8,687 nt of DNA from Acidobacteriota bacterium (GCA_016199665.1 JACQGG010000097.1:1-8687), one strand, 5' to 3'. Shown: positions 1 through 5,634, counted from the first letter of the stretch. Notes: generated by a model not told the origin, from the sequence alone. Made by a program: numbers and translations.

Positions 1-511
1 GGATGGAGCCGCGTCGCTCGTTCCTGACGATCTTTCCCTGTGGGTCCTTGAAGATGACGTTGCCGACGGGTTCCAGGCAGCGCATAAGGTTCTGCCGCCC
101 GTGCTTCCTGAGCCCTTCGGCGACCTCCAGCAGAGGGTATTCGCCTTCCCCGTAGACGATAAAGTCGTAGCAGTCGGCCATCTGGTAGGTATCTTCCTGC
201 GTCGAGTCGAAGTGGGCTCCGCCCAGCGCGACGACCATCTCCGGACGCAGGCTCTTGAGCCGGGCGCAAGCTTGCAGGGCCGTGACGAGCTGCGGGGTCA
301 TGGCGCTGAACCCGACCATATCCGGGCTGCCCGCCAGAATGCGCTCGACGGTCTCCTCCACGGTCAGTCCCTCAATTTCGGCGTCGATCACCTCGACGTC
401 AAACCCGTTCTCCTTCAAAACAGCGGCAATGTAGAGGACCCCAAGCGGCTGCAGGCCGTATTTAGGCCTGTGGCCGGGGACAAGAGACGGATAGCAAAGG
501 GTGATCTTCAT
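1..511 (-). CDS. B12-binding radical SAM protein, N-terminal cobalamin-binding part (runs off the left edge)
   Basis: The visible 170 residues start MKITLCYPSL and read as a Rossmann-type cobalamin-binding domain. A first beta strand is followed by QPLGVLYIAAVLKENGFDVEVIDAE (in pieces: QPLGVLYIAA at residues 21-30, then FDVEVIDAE), then DMVGFSAMTPQ at 64-74, VVALGGAH at 93-100 and DFIVYGEGEYPLLE at 116-129. This order and the GGxH and GEGE signatures are typical of the B12-binding domain that precedes a radical SAM core. The core with its CxxxCxxC cluster motif would lie beyond the window, so the reaction cannot be named. The family includes methyltransferases and ring-forming enzymes acting in the cytoplasm. 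The classical DxHxxG cobalamin motif is not seen, which is common in this subgroup. The ATG at 509-511 is chosen because the domain begins there. No Shine-Dalgarno precedes it, and a possible small ORF ends four bases upstream. Confidence 0.85.
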   Translation of the reverse strand, partial: MKITLCYPSLVPGHRPKYGLQPLGVLYIAAVLKENGFDVEVIDAEIEGLTVEETVERILAGSPDMVGFSAMTPQLVTALQACARLKSLRPEMVVALGGAHFDSTQEDTYQMADCYDFIVYGEGEYPLLEVAEGLRKHGRQNLMRCLEPVGNVIFKDPQGKIVRNERRGSI

Positions 512-515
512 AGCA

Positions 516-683
516 TCAAACGATAGAGCACGGCCTGTTAAGTCGAATCGGCCAAGGCAAACAAAACCCCAAACCCCGCATAGTATACCCGTATTGGCAG
601 GTTACCGCCAACAATCGCCGCCGGTAAGAAATTCTCGTCTGCTCCGGGCTGAGTCGCGCGCGAGGGGGAGGGCGGCGCCCCAT
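516..683 (-). CDS. Possible 55-residue small ORF upstream of the radical SAM gene
   Basis: On the minus strand an ATG (681-683) is preceded by GGAGGTG (complement of 691-697) with seven bases between, a near-ideal ribosome binding site. The frame stays open for 55 codons and ends with TGA at 516-518, only four bases before the ATG of the radical SAM gene, which lacks its own ribosome binding site. The predicted peptide starts MGRRPPPRARL and is rich in Arg and Pro, with a short hydrophobic patch near RRLLAVTC. I recognise no domain, and composition alone looks like non-coding GC-rich DNA. It could be a translated leader coupling expression of the downstream gene, a small protein, or chance. 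A promoter-like TATACT inside it would favour chance. Confidence 0.3.
   Translation of the reverse strand: MGRRPPPRARLSPEQTRISYRRRLLAVTCQYGYTMRGLGFCLPWPIRLNRPCSIV
582..611 (-). promoter_or_regulatory. Candidate promoter for the radical SAM gene, with overlapping inverted repeat
   Basis: Read on the minus strand, TTGGCG (complement of 606-611) and TATACT (complement of 582-587) are 18 bases apart, a moderate sigma70-type match. The segment 594-611 contains the inverted repeat TTGGC/GCCAA around an 8-base centre, which would overlap the -35 region and could be an operator. Evidence is motif match only. Confidence 0.3.
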
Positions 684-688
684 GATGC

Positions 689-724
689 TTCACCTCCGAA
701 ATTTCCTTCCTTCCTTCACCTCCG
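689..724. repeat. 10-bp direct repeat with TTCC triplet between copies
   Basis: TTCACCTCCG occurs at 689-698 and again at 715-724. Three tandem TTCC units (703-714) abut the second copy. On the minus strand both copies read as strong Shine-Dalgarno sequences (GGAGGTGAA). Only the first copy is placed in front of an ATG, that of the small ORF at 516-683. The second may be a duplication relic. Confidence 0.5.
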
Positions 725-730
725 CCACGA

Positions 731-736
731 TACAAT
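731..736 (+). promoter_or_regulatory. Candidate -10 element for the GNAT gene
   Basis: TACAAT at 731-736 matches five of six bases of the sigma70 -10 consensus, about 75 bases ahead of the GNAT start. I see no convincing -35 hexamer at the correct spacing; the bases at 708-713 are TCCTTC. Weak support. Confidence 0.2.
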
Positions 737-787
737 TTTCCGGCAGTTAAGTTCGGATGAGTCCGCCATCGAGGAGTGAAGGGAGTG

Positions 788-814
788 ATGACGCAACTGG
801 AGGAGCAGAGATGA
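788..814 (+). CDS. Possible 8-codon upstream ORF overlapping the GNAT start
   Basis: ATG at 788 opens a reading frame MTQLEEQR that stops at TGA 812-814, giving an ATGA overlap with the GNAT start codon at 811. A purine-rich GGGAG (781-785) lies just upstream. The GNAT Shine-Dalgarno is contained within this mini-ORF. It could couple translation, but such a short frame can easily occur by chance. Confidence 0.2.
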   Translation: MTQLEEQR

Positions 815-1269
815 AAAATGATGCAATTTACGTGCGGGCTTTGACGACAAGCGATCTTGCGTCCGTGAGCGAGATTGACGCGACGATCACCGGTCGAGAA
901 CGCAAGGACCTCTGGGCCAAGCGGTTTGACGCGTACGAGGTGGGCATTCGCCCCCCTTGGGCCTGTCTGGTGGCGGAATTCCGCGGTCGCATCGTCGGGT
1001 TCTTGTTCGGCTGGGCGAGTGGTTGGGAATTCGGCATTCCCGGCCAGGTCGGGTGGATCGACATTATCGGGGTAGACCCGATGCATCGGGGCAAGGACGT
1101 GGGACGGGCCCTGGTCAACTCTTTCATTGAGAACGCACAGCAACGCCGGGGGATTGAGCAGGTCTTTACGCTGGTCGATCCGAACGATCCGGGGATCAAC
1201 GGTTTTTTTTCATCCCTTGGATTTGTGGCCGGCAACATGAGGCAATTGCAGAAGCGCATCGCCTCCTGA
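811..1269 (+). CDS. GNAT-family N-acetyltransferase
   Basis: A 152-residue protein with the fold order of Gcn5-related acetyltransferases, which transfer an acetyl group from acetyl-CoA to an amine; the substrate cannot be told. The N-terminal IYVRALTTSDLASVSEID is the usual opening strand and helix. CLVAEFRGRIVGFLFGW is the central beta hairpin, and GWIDIIGVDPMHRGKDVGRA (around residues 80-100) is motif A with the CoA-pyrophosphate loop. The C-terminal GINGFFSSLGF is the typical motif B helix and turn. In the loop the usual first glycine of R-x-x-G-x-G is Asp96. The ATG at 811 is preferred over the in-frame ATG at 757 because GGAGG at 799-803 precedes it at good spacing and the domain starts there. 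A run of eight T bases (1203-1210) lies near the 3' end. It stands alone between a divergent gene and a gap of 327 bases, so it is probably monocistronic. Confidence 0.85.
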   Translation: MKNDAIYVRALTTSDLASVSEIDATITGRERKDLWAKRFDAYEVGIRPPWACLVAEFRGRIVGFLFGWASGWEFGIPGQVGWIDIIGVDPMHRGKDVGRALVNSFIENAQQRRGIEQVFTLVDPNDPGINGFFSSLGFVAGNMRQLQKRIAS

Positions 1270-1292
1270 GGATGTTTTGCCCGGTGGCAGCG

Positions 1293-1324
1293 TGCCCGCA
1301 GCAGATCATGATGACGGGCGGGCA
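1293..1324 (+). terminator. Hairpin after the GNAT gene, possible terminator
   Basis: TGCCCGC (1293-1299) and GCGGGCA (1318-1324) form a perfect 7-bp, GC-rich stem 23 bases past the GNAT stop codon, with an 18-base loop. The downstream bases TTCCCTG are not a real U-tract, so it may be a weak or Rho-assisted terminator, or just a transcript-stabilising hairpin. Confidence 0.3.
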
Positions 1325-1398
1325 TTCCCTGAGAAACGAAGACAGCCGCCGGGCCGGGCGGCACGAGATTTGGTAGGCGCAGGCATCGATGGCGATTG

Positions 1399-1456
1399 CG
1401 CTCCCTAAGAACGTGTGAACAAACTCCGAGCCGCGACCGTGAGGGAGCGGACCCTC
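1399..1456. repeat. Decayed REP-like palindromic element, copy 1
   Basis: The 23 bases at 1428-1450 begin GAGCCGCGACCGT and end GGGAGCGG. They share 17 of 23 positions with 8303-8325 in the other large gap of this window, so this is a dispersed intergenic element. CGCTCCCT at 1399-1406 is the exact inverse of AGGGAGCG at 1442-1449, which suggests the left arm of a former larger palindrome. GAGGG/CCCTC (1441-1445, 1452-1456) can also form a small stem. I recall similar GC-rich palindromes in gaps of acidobacterial genomes, but could not check this. Confidence 0.45.
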
Positions 1457-1487
1457 GACGAGAGTCCGCTGAGTCCGTTTGCGAAAA

Positions 1488-1516
1488 TTGACAATATCTG
1501 GAAGAGGTTCTAAGAT
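1488..1516 (+). promoter_or_regulatory. Sigma70-type promoter for the amidohydrolase gene
   Basis: A perfect -35 box TTGACA (1488-1493) is followed after exactly 17 bases by TAAGAT (1511-1516), four of six matches to the -10 consensus. Transcription would begin near 1523, giving a leader of about 74 bases before the GTG start. This is the best promoter-like match in the gap between the GNAT gene and the amidohydrolase gene. Confidence 0.6.
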
Positions 1517-1551
1517 TCATCTCCACAATTGCGAACGATCCAAGGGCTTTT

Positions 1552-1591
1552 GAGTCACCCTGAGTTTTTCAGTCACCCTGACTCGAGGAGG
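1552..1591 (+). promoter_or_regulatory. Leader repeat and hairpin abutting the amidohydrolase ribosome binding site
   Basis: An 11-bp direct repeat AGTCACCCTGA lies at 1553-1563 and 1571-1581. The outer bases GAGTCA (1552-1557) and TGACTC (1579-1584) are perfect inverse complements, and CTGA/TCAG can pair inside. The right arm of this hairpin touches the Shine-Dalgarno GAGGAGG (1585-1591), five bases before the GTG start. Such placement could affect ribosome access, or be a binding site for a dimeric regulator. Function is inferred from position only. Confidence 0.4.
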
Positions 1592-1596
1592 TAGAA

Positions 1597-3441
1597 GTGA
1601 CGCTTACCACAATCCCCATTACCCACTTTTCACGGCTGTTTTTAGTGTTCATCCTGTCAGCGGCTGGTTTCGGCGGCGGATTTGTACAGGCCCAGGGCGA
1701 CATCCCGGCGCAGGTCCTGGCCTATGCCGATATGGTTCTGTACAATGGGAAGATTCTGACGGCGGATGAAGGATTCACGGTTGCCCGGGCGGTGGCGGTT
1801 CGCGACGGGAAAATTCTGGCTATCGGGGACACAGACCTGATTCTGAAGATGGCCGGGCCGAAGACCACGCGAATCAACCTGGAGGGCAAGACAGTGACCC
1901 CGGGTTTTATCGATGTCCACTCAAACGGGGCCCAGGGAAGCCACGGCCCCTCGGGCCCGAACTGGTTCCCGTATTATACCCAGATCCGCTTTGACAAGGT
2001 GGACGACGGTCTCAGAATGATCAAAGCGGCGGTGGAGAAGGCGCCGCCCGGAGAATGGGTTTTCGTCAATCCTTTCCGGACCGCGGCGGCCTACCAACTC
2101 ACCCAGGAAATGCTGGATCAGATCGCTCCCAACCATTTGCTGCTGGTGAACCTGGACAACGCCATTGGACTGATGAACAGCAAGGCCCTGAGTTATATTC
2201 CCGACGACGCCAAGTCAGGGCTTTTCAGGGACAAGGATGGAAAACCGACCGGGAAAATCGGAGGCTTTGCCTATGGTGTTCTAACCTACGAGATCCTCCC
2301 GTACCCGCAGGGGGAATGGCTGGAGGAGATGATCCAGAAGGAAAAAAGGAGAGTGGCGGCGATCCACCGGATGGGGGTGACTTCTTTGGGAGCCCGAATG
2401 AGTGGGCTGGCGCTGACGATCGTTCGCGAGCTTCAGAGGCGCGGAGACGTCCCCATGCGCATCCGTGTCAGCACCGAGATGAGCCGGCTCAACCCCCACA
2501 CGGAAAGATATCTCAAGCGCATGGGCAATCTTAACGGTGTCGGGAACGAATGGTTTAAGATTTCGGGGATGGCATTCGGCGCCATGGACAGCACGGCTGG
2601 AAATGCCGGACACTGGACGCGAACACCCATGCGCAACACGGAGCCATGGTATGCCTATGGACCTTATGGTCACGACAAGTGGAAGGAGAGCGCGGCGGGC
2701 GCTGAGAACTGGCAGGAAAACAGCGATTATCGCAACGCCTACCTGGCCGGCAAGTATGGCTGGAACATGACTGACGTTCACGCCCAGGGCGACGGCGCCG
2801 TGGAGCTGGCGCTGGAAATCTGGGACAAGATCAACAAGGAGACGCCCATTCGAGGGAAAGCCTTCGGGATCGTCCATGGGACCATGCGCCCCCCGGATCT
2901 GGCAAAGCGGCTTGCCGGTTACGATGCCGTCCTGTCGATGGCGCCCGACTACCTTTTTCGCGGCCCGCGCAATGTGGAATACCTTGAAAAGCAGTATGGA
3001 GCGGATGCCGTGGCCGGTTATTCGCCGCTTCGAGACCTGATTGACGTCGGGCTTAAGCCGGTTCTTGAGGTGACCAATACCGGCGTGATGAGGGAGGAAC
3101 TGGACGGCCAGCCGACGCCGGATACCAAGCTTCTGGACAATCCGGCCCTCTACATGGAGGCCATGGAGGTTTTTGTTACGCGAAAAAACCTGACGACCGG
3201 AAAGGTCTGGGGCCAGGGGCAACGCATCGGCCGGGACGAAGCGCTGAAAATGGCGACGGCCTGGGCGGCGCGCTTCTATAACGATGGAGAGGTTATGGGA
3301 ACGATCGAACCGGGCAAACTGGCGGACCTGGTGATTTTGGGAGGAGATTACATGACCGTCCCGGAGGAGCAGATTTCCGACCTTCCCGTCCTGAAAGTCG
3401 TCGTGGGAGGCAAAGTAACCTACGAGAAGCCGGCGAACTGA
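1597..3441 (+). CDS. Secreted YtcJ-like amidohydrolase with altered metal-site residues
   Basis: A 614-residue protein of the Amidohydrolase_3 (YtcJ-like) group, cyclic-amide or amide hydrolases of the metal-dependent hydrolase superfamily; the substrate is unknown. Residues 1-32 look like a signal peptide, with Arg13, the hydrophobic stretch LFLVFILSAAGF, and likely cleavage after VQA (residue 32), so export is probable. Residues about 44-100 form the small beta domain (ADMVLYNGKILTADEG, VAVRDGKILAIGD). The barrel begins at VTPGFIDVH. Other landmarks are Lys321 in WFKISGMAFG, His395 in VHAQGDGAVE, His427 in IVHGTM, and the C-terminal GTIEPGKLADLVIL. The family's HxH is here His108-Ser109-Asn110, and the position where an active-site Asp is usual reads TNTG with Asn494. 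It may therefore have changed metal binding or chemistry. GTG at 1597 is chosen for its strong Shine-Dalgarno GAGGAGG and the intact signal peptide. It has its own promoter and is not part of an evident operon. Confidence 0.85.
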   Translation: MTLTTIPITHFSRLFLVFILSAAGFGGGFVQAQGDIPAQVLAYADMVLYNGKILTADEGFTVARAVAVRDGKILAIGDTDLILKMAGPKTTRINLEGKTVTPGFIDVHSNGAQGSHGPSGPNWFPYYTQIRFDKVDDGLRMIKAAVEKAPPGEWVFVNPFRTAAAYQLTQEMLDQIAPNHLLLVNLDNAIGLMNSKALSYIPDDAKSGLFRDKDGKPTGKIGGFAYGVLTYEILPYPQGEWLEEMIQKEKRRVAAIHRMGVTSLGARMSGLALTIVRELQRRGDVPMRIRVSTEMSRLNPHTERYLKRMGNLNGVGNEWFKISGMAFGAMDSTAGNAGHWTRTPMRNTEPWYAYGPYGHDKWKESAAGAENWQENSDYRNAYLAGKYGWNMTDVHAQGDGAVELALEIWDKINKETPIRGKAFGIVHGTMRPPDLAKRLAGYDAVLSMAPDYLFRGPRNVEYLEKQYGADAVAGYSPLRDLIDVGLKPVLEVTNTGVMREELDGQPTPDTKLLDNPALYMEAMEVFVTRKNLTTGKVWGQGQRIGRDEALKMATAWAARFYNDGEVMGTIEPGKLADLVILGGDYMTVPEEQISDLPVLKVVVGGKVTYEKPAN

Positions 3442-3443
3442 GC

Positions 3444-3459
3444 CCCGGGACGTCCCGGG
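3444..3459. terminator. 16-bp perfect palindrome just after the amidohydrolase stop
   Basis: CCCGGGACGTCCCGGG is self-complementary over all 16 bases and starts three bases after the stop codon. As RNA it could form a short, very GC-rich hairpin. It is followed by AAGAAAACGC and only later TTTT, so it is not a canonical intrinsic terminator for the plus strand. As DNA it could also be a dimeric protein site. Confidence 0.35.
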
Positions 3460-3563
3460 AAGAAAACGCTTTTCCGCTGCCTGCTTTTGGGCGCCGGAAC
3501 TGCACCGCGGCACGGCTTGTGTTGTGGGGAATTTTGGAAACTCAGCGAACGCCTTCGAGCCGT

Positions 3564-3601
3564 CCTGAAATCGAAGTGTTCGCCGACGGGCCGGTTTCAG
3601 G
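3564..3601. terminator. Hairpin between convergent genes, possible transcription end of the cold-shock gene
   Basis: CCTGAAA (3564-3570) pairs with TTTCAGG (3595-3601), and CGAA (3572-3575) with TTCG (3579-3582) inside the loop. It lies 18 bases past the stop of the minus-strand cold-shock gene and between two convergent transcripts. There is no U-tract, so the terminator role is only suggested. Confidence 0.25.
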
Positions 3602-3618
3602 GCATCGCCGGCGGCGGG

Positions 3619-3828
3619 TTACGGGGCCTTGATGACGTTTTCTGCCTGGGGACCTCGGGGACCCTGGGTGATCTCGAACTCCACCATCTGACCCTCCTTC
3701 AAGGTCTTGTATCCCTCCTCCTTGATCGAAGAGTAGTGTACGAAAACGTCGCGGCCGCCCGGCTCATGCTCGATAAACCCGTAGCCTTTGGCATTGTTGA
3801 ACCACTTGACCTTGCCTGTTGCCTTCAT
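3619..3828 (-). CDS. Cold-shock protein, CspA family
   Basis: A complete 69-residue cold-shock domain protein, the usual length for the family. It binds single-stranded RNA and DNA and acts in the cytoplasm as an RNA chaperone. The sequence opens MKATGKVKWFNNAKGYGFI. RNP1 is KGYGFI at residues 14-19 and RNP2 is VFVHY at 28-32, with the aromatic residues Trp9, Phe10, Tyr16, Phe18, Phe29, His31 and Tyr32 of the nucleic-acid face all present. AGGAGG (complement of 3833-3838) sits four bases before the ATG. The best promoter is about 155 bases upstream of the start, giving a long leader as in the E. coli cspA mRNA, whose leader controls stability and translation with temperature. Whether this member is cold-induced or constitutive cannot be read from the protein. 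It converges with the amidohydrolase gene and diverges from purH. Confidence 0.95.
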   Translation of the reverse strand: MKATGKVKWFNNAKGYGFIEHEPGGRDVFVHYSSIKEEGYKTLKEGQMVEFEITQGPRGPQAENVIKAP

Positions 3829-3976
3829 CTTGCCTCCTGGTTAACTGGAGGGGCCAGCGTTCCCCGAAACAGTACACATCCGCAGCCTCCGAAAGATCTT
3901 GCTCTGGTTGTTCAGTAGGACTCAGAGAAATGTGCCGCTGGATTAATGCTAAACCCACCTCAAAAAGGAAAATCTG
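3829..3976 (-). promoter_or_regulatory. Long 5' leader of the cold-shock mRNA
   Basis: If transcription begins about seven bases past the -10 box of the promoter at 3983-4011, the mRNA carries roughly 148 untranslated bases ahead of the cold-shock start codon. No other gene is credible here. Family knowledge: csp leaders of about this size act as temperature-responsive RNA elements. I did not find a matching cold-box inside the leader, so the RNA-switch role is inference from length and gene identity. Confidence 0.4.
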
Positions 3977-3982
3977 GCGCGA

Positions 3983-4011
3983 CTTTTAGCTGAATCGAAA
4001 ATTGATGTCAA
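3983..4011 (-). promoter_or_regulatory. Strong sigma70-type promoter for the cold-shock gene
   Basis: On the minus strand TTGACA (complement of 4006-4011) matches the -35 consensus perfectly. After exactly 17 bases comes TAAAAG (complement of 3983-3988), four of six matches to the -10 box. The spacer is AT-rich relative to the surrounding DNA. It points toward the cold-shock gene, with no other gene between. Confidence 0.6.
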
Positions 4012-4049
4012 GCGAATTTTGCATGCTGTACGTGACCGGTTTTCTTCAA

Positions 4050-4070
4050 TACAATTATCCCCTTCAGGAG
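4050..4070 (+). promoter_or_regulatory. Candidate -10 box and ribosome binding site of the purH operon
   Basis: TACAAT at 4050-4055 matches five of six -10 bases. The -35 at 17-base spacing (TGTACG, 4027-4032) is poor. AGGAG at 4066-4070 lies six bases before the purH ATG. If this promoter is used the leader would be only about 15 bases. I see no purine riboswitch in the gap. Confidence 0.35.
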
Positions 4071-4076
4071 TGACAC

Positions 4077-5633
4077 ATGTCCAGACGTGCGTTAGTCAGC
4101 GTATCCAACAAGAGCGACCTGGCTCCTTTTGTCAGCCGGCTGGTTTCGTGCGGCTATGAAATTCTGTCGACCGGCGGCACGGCCCGGATTCTGCGCGACA
4201 GCGGGATTCCGGTCGTTGACGTATCTCAGGTGACCGGTTTCCCGGAGATTTTCAGCGGGAGAGTCAAGACGCTGCACCCCAAGATCCATGGCGGGCTGCT
4301 GGCGAGGCGGGATCACAAGGAGGATCAGCAGCAGGCGCGCGACCAGCAGATTGAAATGATTGATCTGGCCGTCGTCAACCTTTATCCGTTTCGGGAAACG
4401 GTGGCGCGTCCTGAAGCAACCCTTGAAGACGCCATTGAAAACATAGACATCGGGGGGCCGAGCATGATCCGGTCTGCCGCCAAGAATTTCCGGTTTGTGA
4501 CGGTCGTGGTGGATCCGGTCGACTACAACTGGGTTGCAAAAGAGCTGGAGTCCGACGGGGGGGTGGCCGAACCTCAACGATTTCATCTGGCGTGCAAGGC
4601 GTTCGCCCATACCGCCGACTACGACGCGCATATCGCGAATTATCTGTTTGGCTGCGGCAGCGGCCAGGGGAGTGCGGGGGATGAACTGCCGCGGCTGCTG
4701 ACCTTGCAGGCCGACAAAGTGATGGATTTGCGGTATGGCGAGAATCCGCACCAGCGGGCCGCACTGTATCGTCACAAGGGCGGCGCGGGCCGCGCGACTG
4801 TGGCCGGCGCCGAGCAGTTGCAGGGCAAAGAGCTCTCTTTCAATAACTACCTCGACCTGGAAGCAGCCTGGCGGCTGGTACAGGAATTCGACAATCCGGT
4901 TTGTGCCATCATCAAGCACAACAATCCGTGCGGAGTCGGCGAAGCGGGCACGCTGGTGGAGTCTTACCGCTGCGCGCTGGCGACCGACCTCGTTTCCGCG
5001 TTTGGCTCGGTGATCAGCTTCAACCGCGAGGTGGATTCCGCCACGGCGGACGAGCTTTCCAAGCTGTTTGTCGAAGCCATCATCGCGCCCGGATACTCCG
5101 AGGAAGCCCGCCGCCGCCTTGGCGGGAAAAAGAATCTGCGGCTGATGCGAATCGAACCTTCCAGAGCAAGAGCGTTTCCCTGGGACATCAAGTCCATTCA
5201 GGGCGGGCTTCTGGCGCAGGACTGGGATCGTTTCTACCTGACGGAGAAGGATCTCAAGGTCGTGTCGCACCGCAGTCCGAGTTCCCGGGAAATGGAAGAC
5301 ATGCTCTTTGCGTGGCGTGTCTGCAAGCATGTCAAATCCAACGCAATTGTCTTTGCCACGGGCGGGCGGACTCTGGGAATCGGCGCCGGGCAGATGAGCC
5401 GAGTGGACAGCGTGCGGCTGGCTTCCCAGAAGGCCACCGGTCCCCTGCAGGGAGCGGTGATGGCGTCGGATGCCTTCTTTCCGTTCCGTGACGGCCTGGA
5501 CGAAGCCGCGCGGGCGGGCATTGTGGCCGCCATCGAGCCGGGAGGCTCGGTGCGTGACGAGGAGGTCATCCGGGCGGCCGACGAACACAACATGGCCCTT
5601 GTCTTCACCGGGATTCGGCACTTCCGTCATTGA
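4077..5633 (+). CDS. purH: Bifunctional AICAR formyltransferase / IMP cyclohydrolase
   Basis: This 518-residue protein, normal length for the family, catalyses the last two steps of de novo purine synthesis: formylation of AICAR with 10-formyl-tetrahydrofolate, then ring closure to IMP. The N-terminal MGS-like cyclohydrolase domain begins RALVSVSNKSDL and shows STGGTA at 31-36, the GFPEIFSGRVKTLHPKIHGG block with Lys64, and NLYPF. The transformylase domain shows LRYGENPHQRAALY, ELSFNNYLDLEAAW, the catalytic Lys280-His281 in IIKHNNPCG, SAFGSVISFNREVD, SNAIVFA, GIGAGQMSRVDS and ASDAFFPFRDG, ending in the usual ALVFTGIRHFRH. All key motifs appear intact. The ATG at 4077 has AGGAG six bases upstream and matches the family start. 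It heads a three-gene run with gpsA starting one base after its stop codon. Confidence 0.97.
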   Translation: MSRRALVSVSNKSDLAPFVSRLVSCGYEILSTGGTARILRDSGIPVVDVSQVTGFPEIFSGRVKTLHPKIHGGLLARRDHKEDQQQARDQQIEMIDLAVVNLYPFRETVARPEATLEDAIENIDIGGPSMIRSAAKNFRFVTVVVDPVDYNWVAKELESDGGVAEPQRFHLACKAFAHTADYDAHIANYLFGCGSGQGSAGDELPRLLTLQADKVMDLRYGENPHQRAALYRHKGGAGRATVAGAEQLQGKELSFNNYLDLEAAWRLVQEFDNPVCAIIKHNNPCGVGEAGTLVESYRCALATDLVSAFGSVISFNREVDSATADELSKLFVEAIIAPGYSEEARRRLGGKKNLRLMRIEPSRARAFPWDIKSIQGGLLAQDWDRFYLTEKDLKVVSHRSPSSREMEDMLFAWRVCKHVKSNAIVFATGGRTLGIGAGQMSRVDSVRLASQKATGPLQGAVMASDAFFPFRDGLDEAARAGIVAAIEPGGSVRDEEVIRAADEHNMALVFTGIRHFRH

Positions 5634-5634
5634 A

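Noticed and set aside
101..526. 141-codon open frame on the plus strand at the left edge
   Set aside because: The reverse strand encodes an evident B12-binding domain over the same bases, and this frame has no ribosome binding site or motif.
2281..3513. 410-codon open frame on the minus strand opposite the amidohydrolase
   Set aside because: It mirrors the codon phase of a clearly recognisable gene on the plus strand, its translation shows no family motif, and long antisense frames are expected in GC-rich DNA.
3764..3958. 64-codon frame on the minus strand overlapping the cold-shock start
   Set aside because: It covers the leader and the first part of the cold-shock gene in another frame, and the peptide has no resemblance to a known family.
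4025..4035. Minus-strand TCACGTACAGC, nine of eleven matches to the E. coli cold-box
   Set aside because: It lies upstream of the -35 box of the cold-shock promoter, so it would not be in the mRNA. Probably a chance match unless a second upstream promoter exists.
5470..5634. Upstream in-frame extension of gpsA
   Set aside because: The 55 extra residues lie inside purH in another frame and precede the standard GpsA N-terminus with its nucleotide-binding motif.
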